Source of the DNA: DAOSXA01 sp964526835
Lineage (GTDB): Bacteria; Zixibacteria; MSB-5A5; GN15; FEB-12
Direction of reading: 5' to 3'
Assembly (NCBI GenBank): GCA_964526835.1
Contig: CAZGMK010000008.1
Span: 1-64,000, forward strand
Length of the DNA: 64,000 nucleotides
Shown here: in pieces, positions 8,559-16,526 of the stretch
Layout: every line of letters begins with the position of its first letter
How positions within the stretch are numbered: the stretch's first letter is position 1
Notes under the pieces: model-generated
What the model was told of the DNA's origin: nothing
The model's database searches: none
What the model saw: only the letters and a program-made list of their open reading frames with translations
Position numbers and translations under genes: made by a program

Positions 8559-9221
8559 ATGCGCATCACCATAGGAATCCTGGCGGCTGCAATCTCCCTG
8601 GCCTGCACAACATCGGCCGCAACTCTGTGCGAGCAGGAATTCACCGTCTACGGCAAGACAAAGGGCGATCACAGCCTGCTCTTCTGGCATGAGTATCTGT
8701 CCGGAGAGTGCGGGCAGCACCGTACCTATGCTGTCTATCTGTCCGACACCGGCAATGTTGAACTCGACTGTCAATGGTGTTCCGGTGAGTGGGTACCCGA
8801 CGTCACCGCGAATCTCCCGATGGAAGACGAAGTTGAAATACCTGTCGGCGACTCCTGCATGATCGAGGATTCAATCGTTGTTTCGCCACCGCCGTTTGAT
8901 TCCACCTTCACTACTCGGTATCGGGAGATGGTCAGAAGCGGCGCCCGCGGGACAGCCGATGACTGGAATAGGCTTACTTTCGAGAGGGGAAAGGGTGGCG
9001 ACAAGGACTATCCTGTCTTCAGCGGTGGCGAAGCGCATTGCATCTACAGCCACGATCGCGGTCTATACAAGAACTACAGCTTTCAACGCGTGCTCTATTT
9101 TTCGGAATCCCGCTATGTTGTGATCATTACCGATCAACCTGTCACGGCTGTCGGCCTCGATACGCTCCACGGCCTAATGGTTTTCAAACTCCTGGGGGAG
9201 AACGACGAAACCGGACAGTAG
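8559..9221 (+). CDS. Secreted protein of unknown function
   Basis: 220 residues with a clear Sec signal peptide (MRITIGILAAAISLACTTSA, cleavage near residue 20). The mature part is polar with a few cysteines (LCEQEF, SGECGQH, CQWCSGEW, DSCMIED), compatible with extracytoplasmic disulphides. AAGGAGTGG lies ahead of the ATG and a candidate promoter 42 bases upstream, so it is probably a single-gene unit between clpB and the mevalonate operon. No domain recognised. Confidence 0.75.
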   Translation: MRITIGILAAAISLACTTSAATLCEQEFTVYGKTKGDHSLLFWHEYLSGECGQHRTYAVYLSDTGNVELDCQWCSGEWVPDVTANLPMEDEVEIPVGDSCMIEDSIVVSPPPFDSTFTTRYREMVRSGARGTADDWNRLTFERGKGGDKDYPVFSGGEAHCIYSHDRGLYKNYSFQRVLYFSESRYVVIITDQPVTAVGLDTLHGLMVFKLLGENDETGQ

Positions 9222-9238
9222 GCCTGCCAAATCCCCTT

Positions 9239-9267
9239 GCGCGTCCCGTGAATCGTCCGTATTCTAT
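9239..9267 (+). promoter_or_regulatory. Candidate promoter of the HMG-CoA synthase operon
   Basis: TTGCGC (9238-9243), a 17-base spacer, TATTCT (about 9261-9266), roughly 80 bases before the ATG at 9345. Both boxes are weak matches. Confidence 0.4.
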
Positions 9268-9344
9268 GTGATTAAGCGATTTCGCGACGTGACATTACGT
9301 ATCGCATTGAACCATAAACGCTGCAACGCAGAAGGATTAACCGT

Positions 9345-10394
9345 ATGGCAGGAATTGTTGGATACGGCGCGCATCTGCCACGGCACCGCATCAAGGTGGA
9401 GGAAATCGCCAAGGTGTGGGGCGCCGATGCGCCCAGCTACAAGAAGGGCCTGATGCTGCGCGAGAAATCGGTCCCGCCGCCCGACATGGACACCATTACG
9501 CTGTCGGTCGAGGCTACGCGACGGGCGCTGATCCGCGCGCAGACTGTTGACCCAAAAGATATCGGCGCTATATACATTGGGTCCGAATCGCACCCGTATG
9601 CGGTCAAACCATCCGGTACTACTGTCGCTGAGGCTATCGGCGCCACCCCGGATATCCACTGCGCCGATCTGGAGTTCGCCTGTAAGGCCGGATCCGAATC
9701 GATGTACGTGGCCATGAGCCACGTGAAGGCCGGTGAGATGAAGTATGCTCTCGGCATCGCCGCCGATACCTCGCAGGGCGCTCCCTCGGATGCCCTTGAG
9801 TTCTCCGCCGCAGCCGGCGCCGCCTCCTTTATCATGGGTGACGACAACCTTATAGCCGAGTGTACGCATACCCATTCCTGGATGACCGACACGCCGGATT
9901 TCTGGAGGCGCGAACACGAGTTCTATCCGCAGCACGGCGGTCGTTTCACCGGCGAGGTGGCCTACTTCCGTACTACGATGGGCGCTTCCAACGCCCTGCT
10001 GGAAAAGGCCGGCATGAAGCCGAAGGACTTTAGGTGGGCGATCTTCCACCAACCTAACGGCAAGTTTCCCCAGCGCGTGGCCAAGATGCTCGGCTTCACT
10101 CAGGAACAAATCGAACCCGGCTGGCTGGCTCCGCGACTGGGCAATACCTACTCGGGTGCCTCGCCGCTCGGCCTGACCGCCACCCTTGATGTCGCCGAAC
10201 CCGGAGACATGATTTTCATGTGTTCCTACGGTTCGGGCGCCGGCTCGGATGCTTTCATCTGGAAAGTGACAGACCGCATCAAAGAGGTTCGTGACCTTAC
10301 TATCAAGACAGCCAAGCTGCTCGATGAGAACCTGATCTATGTCGACTACGGCACCTATGCCAAGTACCGTCGCAAGATCAAGATGAACTACTAA
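9345..10394 (+). CDS. Archaeal-type hydroxymethylglutaryl-CoA synthase
   Basis: A 349-residue thiolase-fold enzyme that by family condenses acetyl-CoA with acetoacetyl-CoA to HMG-CoA, the first committed mevalonate step. The catalytic cysteine is C113 in LEFACKAGSE, the general-base histidine is in WAIFHQPNGKFP, and the substrate-site motif GNTYSGASPLG follows. Length and motifs match the short archaeal form, not the 390-residue-plus Firmicutes/eukaryote form. Thiolase and a DUF35 protein follow with short spacing, the archaeal gene order whose products form one substrate-channelling complex. KasIII-like beta-ketoacyl synthase is an alternative, but the neighbours favour HMG-CoA synthase. No HMG-CoA reductase is in the window. 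Confidence 0.85.
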   Translation: MAGIVGYGAHLPRHRIKVEEIAKVWGADAPSYKKGLMLREKSVPPPDMDTITLSVEATRRALIRAQTVDPKDIGAIYIGSESHPYAVKPSGTTVAEAIGATPDIHCADLEFACKAGSESMYVAMSHVKAGEMKYALGIAADTSQGAPSDALEFSAAAGAASFIMGDDNLIAECTHTHSWMTDTPDFWRREHEFYPQHGGRFTGEVAYFRTTMGASNALLEKAGMKPKDFRWAIFHQPNGKFPQRVAKMLGFTQEQIEPGWLAPRLGNTYSGASPLGLTATLDVAEPGDMIFMCSYGSGAGSDAFIWKVTDRIKEVRDLTIKTAKLLDENLIYVDYGTYAKYRRKIKMNY

Positions 10395-10409
10395 GGAGGT
10401 GATTCTACG

Positions 10410-11570
10410 ATGAGAGATGTTTGTATTGTCGGCGCCGGCATGAGCAAGTGGGGCGAGGTGTGGAACCGGTCCCTGCGTCAGCTTTTTGTCGATGCCGCCC
10501 GCGAAGCTATAGATAAGTCCGGCGTAGATCACCTGGACAGCCTCTATGTGGGCTGTATGTCCAGCGGCGGTTTTGTCGGCCAGGAACATCTGGGCGCTCT
10601 CTGCGCCGACTATCTCGGCCAGAAGTACCTGCCGGCCATGCGGGTCGAATCGGCCTGCGCTTCCGGCGGGATGGCGGTTCGCGCCGCCATGTTCGAGGTC
10701 GGCTCGGGCGTCTCGGATATCGTCATGGCCTCGGGTGTCGAGAAGATGACCGATTGCTCCGGCGACGATGCCACTGCCGCCCTGGCGATGGCCGCCGATC
10801 AGGAGTACGAGGTCTTCCATGGCGCCACTTTCCCGGGCCTTTACGCCATGATCGCCCACGCCCACATGGACAAGTACGGCACGACTTCCGAAATGCTTGC
10901 GACTGTCTCGGTGAAGAACCACCACAACGGTTCGATGAACCCGGTCGCCCAGTACCCGTTCAAGACTACGCTGGATGGTGTCCTCAATTCTGTCATGGTG
11001 GCCGATCCGCTGCATATCATGGATTGCTCGCCGATTACCGACGGCGCGGCGGCCGTGATTGTTTGCTCCGAGGATGTCGCCAGGAAGCTGGGCAAGCCGT
11101 ATGTGAAGATCATCGGCTCCGGCGTCGGCACCGACACAATCGCGCTGGCCCAGCGCGAGGACATGACCTTCGCTCCCGCCGCCAAGTACGGTGTTGAGCG
11201 GGCCCTGAAGATGGCCGGCAAGAAGCTCGATGACGTCGATTTCCTCGAGGTCCACGACTGCTTCACTATCGCCGAGCTGGTTATTCTCGAGTCGCTGGGC
11301 TTCTACAAGCCGGGGCAGGCCGGTCCGGCGACGCTGAATGGCGAAACCGCCCTTGACGGCAGACTGCCGGTCAACACATCGGGCGGCCTGAAGGCCAAGG
11401 GGCATCCGGTCGGCGCGACCGGTGTGGCTCAGGTTATTGAAGTCTACAAACAGCTCACCGGGCAGGCCGAGAACGGCCGCCAGTTGAAGTCATCGCCGAA
11501 AGTCGGCATGACCCACAACATGGGCGGCAGCGGGGCCTCCTGCGTGGTGCATATCATGGAGGTGGCGTGA
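10410..11570 (+). CDS. Acetyl-CoA acetyltransferase (archaeal-type thiolase)
   Basis: A 386-residue thiolase predicted to make acetoacetyl-CoA from two acetyl-CoA and feed it directly to the upstream HMG-CoA synthase. The nucleophile is C83 in ESACASGG. The C-terminal half has EVHDCFT, GGLKAKGHPVGATG with the catalytic His, and GGSGASC. It lacks the extended tetramerisation loop of classic degradative thiolases, placing it in the SCP2/archaeal thiolase group. AAGGAGGTGA precedes the ATG, 15 bases after the HMGS stop. The DUF35 gene starts in its stop codon (TGATG). Confidence 0.9.
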   Translation: MRDVCIVGAGMSKWGEVWNRSLRQLFVDAAREAIDKSGVDHLDSLYVGCMSSGGFVGQEHLGALCADYLGQKYLPAMRVESACASGGMAVRAAMFEVGSGVSDIVMASGVEKMTDCSGDDATAALAMAADQEYEVFHGATFPGLYAMIAHAHMDKYGTTSEMLATVSVKNHHNGSMNPVAQYPFKTTLDGVLNSVMVADPLHIMDCSPITDGAAAVIVCSEDVARKLGKPYVKIIGSGVGTDTIALAQREDMTFAPAAKYGVERALKMAGKKLDDVDFLEVHDCFTIAELVILESLGFYKPGQAGPATLNGETALDGRLPVNTSGGLKAKGHPVGATGVAQVIEVYKQLTGQAENGRQLKSSPKVGMTHNMGGSGASCVVHIMEVA

Positions 11571-11974
11571 TGCCGAGACAATTCAGTTCGCGAGGCTGGC
11601 GGGAGTATCCCCAACGCTATCGCCTGGAGGCCTCCAAGTTCAAAAAGAGCGGCAAGACCTATTTCCCGCCGCGCGATATCGACCCGGAGACAGGTGATAC
11701 AGAATTCGAGATCGTCAACCTGCCGGACACCGGCAAGCTGGTAACCTATACGGTTATCCGCGTGGCTCCGCAGCAATGGGGTGATATCAGCCCGTACGCC
11801 ATCGGTATCGCCGAGCTTGCCGACGGCACCCGGGTGATGGCGCAGATTACCGACTGCGATGTCGAGGAGGTCAAGATCGGCATGGAGGTGCGGATCGAAT
11901 TCCGTCGCATCCAGACCGAGAGCCACGAGGGCGTCTTGAACTACGCTTACAAGTTCGTCCCGAAGTGGTGGTAG
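11570..11974 (+). CDS. DUF35 OB-fold protein with degenerate zinc ribbon
   Basis: 134 residues, starting at the ATG that overlaps the thiolase stop. DUF35 proteins have an N-terminal rubredoxin-like zinc ribbon and a C-terminal OB fold, and in archaea bridge thiolase and HMG-CoA synthase while binding CoA. Residues 20-42 align with the ribbon (SKFKKSGKTYFPPRDIDPET), but the four expected cysteines are F24, S27, D38 and T41, so zinc cannot bind in the usual way. The OB fold (about 48-130) is intact with DTGKLVTYTVIRVAP and the hydrophobic end FVPKWW. It is co-translated with thiolase. Role as scaffold of the HMG-CoA-forming complex is inferred from gene order. Confidence 0.85.
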   Translation: MPRQFSSRGWREYPQRYRLEASKFKKSGKTYFPPRDIDPETGDTEFEIVNLPDTGKLVTYTVIRVAPQQWGDISPYAIGIAELADGTRVMAQITDCDVEEVKIGMEVRIEFRRIQTESHEGVLNYAYKFVPKWW

Positions 11975-12002
11975 GGGAGACGCGCCTGCGCGCTTCCCTG
12001 TA

Positions 12003-12019
12003 GAAACCCCTGGGGTTTC
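12003..12019. repeat. Short perfect hairpin after the DUF35 gene
   Basis: GAAACCCC-T-GGGGTTTC, 24 bases ahead of the operon terminator. Probably part of a dispersed repeat. Confidence 0.5.
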
Positions 12020-12040
12020 GACACTGATTCCGACACGACA

Positions 12041-12078
12041 CCGGCAGTCCTGATTGAAGGACTGCCGGTTTCTTCTTT
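12041..12078 (+). terminator. Terminator of the HMGS-thiolase-DUF35 operon
   Basis: Perfect 10-bp stem CCGGCAGTCC/GGACTGCCGG (12041-12050 with 12059-12068), 8-base loop, then TTTCTTCTTT. Confidence 0.9.
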
Positions 12079-12594
12079 GTGCCTTGACTGTCATGCGATC
12101 TATGTGGCTGGTGTACGTCCACGAGCACGAGCTCTGTTTTGGGTGCCCGCCTCAAACTCGTTTGGGGCGGTGGTTGCATGTCGGCAGCACGGTCCTCGCA
12201 CGGACGGCCACACGACAGTGTCATTCGCTTTGTCCGGCTCGCCTGCGACTGTCGCGTCCTCGCACGCACGGCCACACGACAGTGTCATTCCCGTGAAAAC
12301 GGGAATCCATCTTTCTCGTTTTGTCGACAAGTGATCACAGTCTCTACCCGCGGCCGGTCCGAATGACCCAGAGCGTCAGAGCCTTACGTCCCGCCGTCCG
12401 ATCAGAAGCAGGGGGGCGGGTCGATCATTGGCCAGGGGGTTCTCTCAATAGGTCAGTCGAAAAAGGGGGAGAGGGATTCCCCCAACCCAGAGGAGTCGCC
12501 TTCACCTCCTAACTTCCTGCCGCTAAAACAAATAGCCCTGCGGTCGATATTCGCTATAATGTCGGGCCCGAGAGCTCTTTTTTGGTTTTGCGCC
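12079..12594. other. Gene-free stretch with direct repeats before rplM
   Basis: No supported gene. It contains two near-identical 35-bp direct repeats (12192-12226 and 12256-12290) and an inverted copy of the family-2 palindrome (12284-12310). A perfect TATAAT at 12555-12560 has only a poor -35 box. Confidence 0.6.
12192..12290. repeat. Pair of 35-bp direct repeats
   Basis: Each copy starts GTCCTCGCACG and ends CAGTGTCATTC, differing at one base. The copies start 64 bases apart. The second runs straight into the family-2 palindrome at 12284-12310. Confidence 0.75.
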
Positions 12595-12622
12595 TTGACA
12601 AGATCGATTATACGTGTATTTT
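12595..12622 (+). promoter_or_regulatory. Promoter of the rplM operon
   Basis: Consensus -35 TTGACA (12595-12600), a 16-base spacer and TATTTT (12617-12622). The ATG is 55 bases further on. Confidence 0.6.
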
Positions 12623-12676
12623 CCGTGTCTGTCTGTTTTTGGGAAGTACGCCCTAAACGGTTGTTATTGAGTTGAT

Positions 12677-13108
12677 ATGAAGACTTTTATACCAAAGGTT
12701 GACCCGAGCCGCAAGAAATGGTGGCTGGTCGACATGCAGGATGCCATCCTCGGCCGAGCGGCCGTGAAGGTGGCCACAGTTCTCAGGGGTAAACACACGC
12801 CGCTGTTTACACCGCATCTGGATACGGGCGATCATGTGGTCGTCGTCAACGCCTCCAGGATGAAAATAAGCGGGGCCAACAAGCCGCAGCAGTTGGCATA
12901 CTACCGCTACAGCGGCTATCCGGGCGGCCTGAACAGGGTCCCCTACGAGAAGATGATCCAGACCAAGCCGGAGGAAGTGTTCCGTCTGGCGGTGCGTCGC
13001 ATGCTGCCCAAGAATCGTCTTGGCCGCAAGATGTTCAAGAAGCTGCATGTTTACGCCGGTCCGAATCACCCCCACAAGGCTCAGAAACCCGAAGCTATTA
13101 AACTGTAG
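12677..13108 (+). CDS. rplM: 50S ribosomal protein L13
   Basis: 143 residues, standard length. Family motifs are seen: WWLVDMQDAILGRAA near the N-terminus, HTPLFTPHLDTGDHVVVVNA, the YYRYSGYPGG loop and VRRMLPKNRLGR. L13 is an early 23S rRNA-binding protein of the large subunit. It heads a translation operon with rpsI 19 bases downstream and a consensus TTGACA promoter upstream. Confidence 0.98.
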   Translation: MKTFIPKVDPSRKKWWLVDMQDAILGRAAVKVATVLRGKHTPLFTPHLDTGDHVVVVNASRMKISGANKPQQLAYYRYSGYPGGLNRVPYEKMIQTKPEEVFRLAVRRMLPKNRLGRKMFKKLHVYAGPNHPHKAQKPEAIKL

Positions 13109-13127
13109 ATCAGATTAACGGAAACGT

Positions 13128-13520
13128 ATGGCGCAAGAAGTATACTCAGCGACCGGACGCCGCAAGCGCTCTGTTGCCCGTGTGGTTGTCAAACCGGGCA
13201 AAGGCGAATTCATGGTTAACGGGCGCAGTCTCAACGCGTATCTGACTCGTGAGACACTGGCTAACGTCGCTTCGCAAGCCCTTGACGTCGCTCAGGCCAA
13301 GGGCACTGTTGACGTTGTCTGCACAGCCAACGGCGGCGGTATTTCCGGCCAGGCCGGCGCGATTCGTCTGGGTTTGGCCCGCGCTCTCCTGCAGATGAAT
13401 GAAAACCTGCGTGAGCCCCTGCGCAAAGAGGGCTTGTTGACTCGCGACCCGCGTCAGGTTGAGCGCAAGAAGTACGGCCAGCCGAAGGCTCGTAAGCGCT
13501 TCCAGTACTCGAAGCGTTAA
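13128..13520 (+). CDS. rpsI: 30S ribosomal protein S9
   Basis: 130 residues. It has ATGRRKRSVARV at the start, VNGRSLNAYL, GGGISGQAGAIRLGLARAL, and the C-terminal basic tail ending QYSKR that reaches the decoding P site. The rplM-rpsI pair is conserved in nearly all bacteria. A hairpin TCCCCGCTTCGGCGGGGA follows at 13528-13545, before rpsB. Confidence 0.98.
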   Translation: MAQEVYSATGRRKRSVARVVVKPGKGEFMVNGRSLNAYLTRETLANVASQALDVAQAKGTVDVVCTANGGGISGQAGAIRLGLARALLQMNENLREPLRKEGLLTRDPRQVERKKYGQPKARKRFQYSKR

Positions 13521-13527
13521 AGTGTGA

Positions 13528-13545
13528 GTATCCCCGCTTCGGCGG
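13528..13545. repeat. REP-like hairpin between rpsI and rpsB
   Basis: TCCCCGC-TTCG-GCGGGGA, a stable tetraloop hairpin followed by AAATAAA. It could attenuate transcription between the ribosomal gene pairs or be another dispersed palindrome. Confidence 0.5.
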
Positions 13546-13649
13546 GGAAATAAACAGTCTCGGTCGACTCAGGCGGAGGTCCCCTTCGAGGTCCGCGCTG
13601 GGGATGACGCCGGGGCGAAGTAGCAACCATTCAATATCAAAGGTCTTTC

Positions 13650-14507
13650 ATGATTTCACCGGAAGTCAAGGAAATGCTGGAGGCAGGGGTGCATTTCGGG
13701 CATCAGACCCGTCGCTGGAACCCCAAGATGAAGCCGTTCATCTTCACAGCGCGCAACGGCATCTATATCATCGATCTTCAGAAGACGATCAACTCCATCA
13801 GGCAGGCCCAGGAGAAGGTCCGCGAGGTGGTACAGCGGGGCAAGACCATCCTGATGGTCGGCACTAAGAAGCAGGCCAAGGAAGTCATCGATGTCGAGGC
13901 CAGGCGAGCGGGAGCGTTCTACGTCACCGAACGCTGGCTCGGCGGCATGTTGACCAACTACGAGACGATCCGCGAGTCCATCAAGAAGCTTAAAGACATC
14001 GAGAAGATGCATGAGGATGGCCGCATAGAGAAGTTCAAGAAGAAAGAGCGGCTCCGGCTGGAACGTCAGGCCGAGAAGCTGAACAAGGTCCTTGGCGGCA
14101 TAAAGGACATGAATTTCCTGCCGGGACTGGTTGTCGTGGTCGATGCCCGAAAAGAGAAGATCGCGGTGGCGGAGGCCTCAAAGCTGGGTATCCCGATTGT
14201 CGGTATTGTCGATACCAACGCCGATCCCGACCCCATCGATTTTCCGATAGCGGCCAATGACGATGCGATCAAGTCTATCCGTGTCATTATCCGGCGTCTT
14301 GTCGACGCCGCCGTCGAGGCGCGTCAGAGCGTGACACAGGAGGAGATTGAGCGCGCCACGGAAGAGGACAGGGGCAGGGTCGCCGAGACAGTCTCGGTCG
14401 GCGGCGAAGAGGAAGAGGAACCCAAGGCGAATACGGCTCCCGCCCCGGGCCGGAGAAGACCCGAAACACAGAAAAGCGAAGCCGGCAGGGCGACCGACAC
14501 AGAATAA
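13650..14507 (+). CDS. rpsB: 30S ribosomal protein S2
   Basis: 285 residues; the S2 core (1-230) carries LEAGVHFGHQTRRWNPKM, VGTKKQAKEV, RWLGGMLTNY, LPGLVVVVDARKE and GIVDTNADP. Past residue 230 is a low-complexity acidic/proline tail (EEEEEPKANTAPAPG) not found in short S2 proteins. It bridges the 30S head and body. tsf follows 11 bases later, the usual rpsB-tsf order. The ATG at 13650 is preceded only by a weak AAGG. Confidence 0.97.
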   Translation: MISPEVKEMLEAGVHFGHQTRRWNPKMKPFIFTARNGIYIIDLQKTINSIRQAQEKVREVVQRGKTILMVGTKKQAKEVIDVEARRAGAFYVTERWLGGMLTNYETIRESIKKLKDIEKMHEDGRIEKFKKKERLRLERQAEKLNKVLGGIKDMNFLPGLVVVVDARKEKIAVAEASKLGIPIVGIVDTNADPDPIDFPIAANDDAIKSIRVIIRRLVDAAVEARQSVTQEEIERATEEDRGRVAETVSVGGEEEEEPKANTAPAPGRRRPETQKSEAGRATDTE

Positions 14508-14518
14508 GGGTGACATTG

Positions 14519-15112
14519 ATGGCAATTACCGCACAGATGGTCAAAGAACTCCGGGAGAAGACCGGGGCCGGCATGATGGATTGCAAGAAGGCCCTTACCG
14601 AGACCGAAGGCGACTTCGACAAGGCGGTGAAGATGCTTCGCGAGAAAGGCATCGCCAAGGCTGCCAAGCGCGAGGGCCGCGCCACGGCCGAGGGCGTAGT
14701 GGCTTCTTATATACATCCCGGCGACAAATTGGGGGTGCTGGTCGAAGTCAACTGCGAAACCGACTTTGTGGCACGCACCGAGCAGTTCCGGAGTTTCGCC
14801 CGCGATATCGCCATGCATGTGGCTGCGGTCAATCCCCTCTTTGTCAATCGCGACCAGGTTGACCCCTCGGTGATCGAGAAGGAGAAGGATATCTATCGTC
14901 AGCAGGCGCTCAACGACGGCAAGCCGGAGAAGGTGGTCGAGAAGATCATCGAAGGCCGCCTGGAGAAGTACTACGCCGAGATCGTTCTGCTGGAACAGCC
15001 ATTTGTCAAGGACAATGACAAGACTGTCGAGGAGTACCTGAAGGAGACGATAGCGGCGGTTGGCGAGAATGTCCAGATAAACCGCTTCGCACGTTTCCGT
15101 CTGGGTGAGTGA
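14519..15112 (+). CDS. tsf: Elongation factor Ts
   Basis: 197 residues, the short EF-Ts type with a single core subdomain. It is the nucleotide-exchange factor for EF-Tu. The N-terminal UBA-like domain contains VKELREKTGAGMMDCKKAL, and the core has VEVNCETDFVARTEQF. ATG 14519 is chosen because AAGGGTG lies seven bases upstream and the protein then starts MAITAQMVKEL as in the family; GTG 14510 is the longer alternative. The stop overlaps or abuts the start of pyrH. Confidence 0.97.
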   Translation: MAITAQMVKELREKTGAGMMDCKKALTETEGDFDKAVKMLREKGIAKAAKREGRATAEGVVASYIHPGDKLGVLVEVNCETDFVARTEQFRSFARDIAMHVAAVNPLFVNRDQVDPSVIEKEKDIYRQQALNDGKPEKVVEKIIEGRLEKYYAEIVLLEQPFVKDNDKTVEEYLKETIAAVGENVQINRFARFRLGE

Positions 15113-15114
15113 GC

Positions 15115-15840
15115 ATGGAGTCTGACTCTGATTTACCCGCGTATAAGCGGGTTCTCGTCAAAATCTCCGGAGAGGCTCTCATGGGGCCCGACAGTTTCGG
15201 GCTCCATTGGGAGACTGTCCAGAACATCTGCAGAGACATTCGTCAGGCGCGGGAGCTGGGTGTGGAGATGGGTCTGGTTGTGGGGGGCGGCAATATTTTC
15301 CGCGGCCTGCACGCGGCCGACCGCGGTATGGACCGAGTCACCGCCGACAACATGGGTATGCTCGCCACCGTCATCAATTCCCTGGCGCTGATGGATAATC
15401 TGGAACAGATGGGTATCTATACTCGAGTCATGTCGGCGATCAATATGGAAGCCATCGCGGAGCCGTACATCCGGCGTCGAGCGGTACGCCACATGGAGAA
15501 AGGGCGCCTGGTTATATTCGCCGCCGGAACCGGGAATCCCTATTTCAGCACCGATACCGCCGCCAGTCTTCGAGCCATGGAAATTGACGCCGATCTGCTG
15601 ATCAAGGCGACCAACGTAGACGGCGTGTACTCCGAGGATCCTCGGAAGAACCCGGATGCTGAGTTCTGTCGTGAACTTACTTACCACGAGGTGCTGACCC
15701 GGCAGCTCCGGGTGCTGGACTCGACTGCGGTGTCTCTGCTGATGGATAACGCCATCCCGCTGAGGGTTATTGCTCTGACCGAGCCGGGTAATCTGGCCCG
15801 CGCCATCAAGGGAGAGCCGGTGGGGACCCTGATAAGCTGA
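15115..15840 (+). CDS. pyrH: UMP kinase
   Basis: 241 residues from ATG 15115; GTG 15109, overlapping the tsf stop, is an alternative. An amino-acid-kinase-fold enzyme that phosphorylates UMP to UDP in pyrimidine synthesis and is feedback controlled by UTP/GTP. Motifs: RVLVKISGEALMG, VVGGGNIFRG, GTGNPYFSTDTAA and LLIKATNVDGVYSEDP. Sits in the conserved rpsB-tsf-pyrH-frr order. Confidence 0.98.
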   Translation: MESDSDLPAYKRVLVKISGEALMGPDSFGLHWETVQNICRDIRQARELGVEMGLVVGGGNIFRGLHAADRGMDRVTADNMGMLATVINSLALMDNLEQMGIYTRVMSAINMEAIAEPYIRRRAVRHMEKGRLVIFAAGTGNPYFSTDTAASLRAMEIDADLLIKATNVDGVYSEDPRKNPDAEFCRELTYHEVLTRQLRVLDSTAVSLLMDNAIPLRVIALTEPGNLARAIKGEPVGTLIS

Positions 15841-15874
15841 AGGAAATCACTATCTCAGCATAGGAGGCTTAGAT

Positions 15875-16432
15875 ATGCTCGATGCAATCTACAAAGACAC
15901 TAAGGAGCGGATGCAGAAGACCATCGAGGCTCTCAACCGAGAATTCGGCGCTATCCGCACCGGCAAAGCCTCGGTCCATCTTCTCGACACCGTCCAGGTC
16001 GACGCCTACGGCAGCAAGATGCCGATCAATCAACTGGCCACCATCTCCACTCCCGAGCCGAGGCTCCTGGTGGTGCAGGCCTACGACAAGTCAACTGTCG
16101 GCGATATCATCAAGGCCATCCAGGTCGCTGACCTGGGACTGAATCCAGTGCCCGAGGGACAGACCATTCGCATTCCGGTTCCGGCCCTCAACGAGGAAAG
16201 GCGCAAGGAGCTGGTCAGGCTTTGCAAGAACACGGCTGAAGACTCGCGTGTGGCTATCCGAAACATTCGCCGGGACGCCAACGATCAGATCAAGCAGGCC
16301 CAGAAAGACAAGGATATCTCCGAGGACCTGGAGAAGCGTGGTCTGGACAAGATCCAGGAAATCACCGATGAGCACATCAAGAAAGTTGATGAGCTGCTGG
16401 AGAAGAAGGAGAAGGACGTCATGGAGGTGTGA
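15875..16432 (+). CDS. frr: Ribosome recycling factor
   Basis: 185 residues, full length. With EF-G it splits post-termination ribosomes. Motifs: FGAIRTGKAS, LLDTVQVDAYG and the hinge PVPALNEERRKELV. AGGAGG at 15861-15866 precedes the ATG by eight bases. It ends the translation operon at a perfect palindromic terminator. Confidence 0.98.
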   Translation: MLDAIYKDTKERMQKTIEALNREFGAIRTGKASVHLLDTVQVDAYGSKMPINQLATISTPEPRLLVVQAYDKSTVGDIIKAIQVADLGLNPVPEGQTIRIPVPALNEERRKELVRLCKNTAEDSRVAIRNIRRDANDQIKQAQKDKDISEDLEKRGLDKIQEITDEHIKKVDELLEKKEKDVMEV

Positions 16433-16463
16433 CGCCTGCTGAGACGAATCAGTTCAAATGCAG

Positions 16464-16489
16464 AGGCCCGGAGATATATCTCCGGGCCT
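16464..16489. terminator. Bidirectional terminator between frr and the CBS gene
   Basis: A perfect 26-base palindrome, AGGCCCGGAGATA plus its complement. It closes the plus-strand translation operon and the convergent minus-strand gene. Confidence 0.85.
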
Positions 16490-16526
16490 TATTGCTGGCA
16501 GTCGCCAGCCGTATCCAATCGGCCGA

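Noticed and set aside
9264..11405. A 713-codon open frame on the minus strand across the HMGS and thiolase genes
   Set aside because: It is a shadow of two well-supported plus-strand enzymes in GC-rich DNA, with no ribosome site and no family motif. The same holds for the long antisense frames over dnaK, clpB, rpsB, the histidine kinase and fliI.
12192..12290. Two equal 35-bp repeats that could suggest a CRISPR array
   Set aside because: There are only two copies, with one 29-base gap, no further spacer-repeat units and no cas genes. The second copy continues into a dispersed palindrome.
13604..13867. Open frame overlapping the start of rpsB
   Set aside because: It is a shifted frame over ribosomal protein S2, whose own start at 13650 gives a full-length match.
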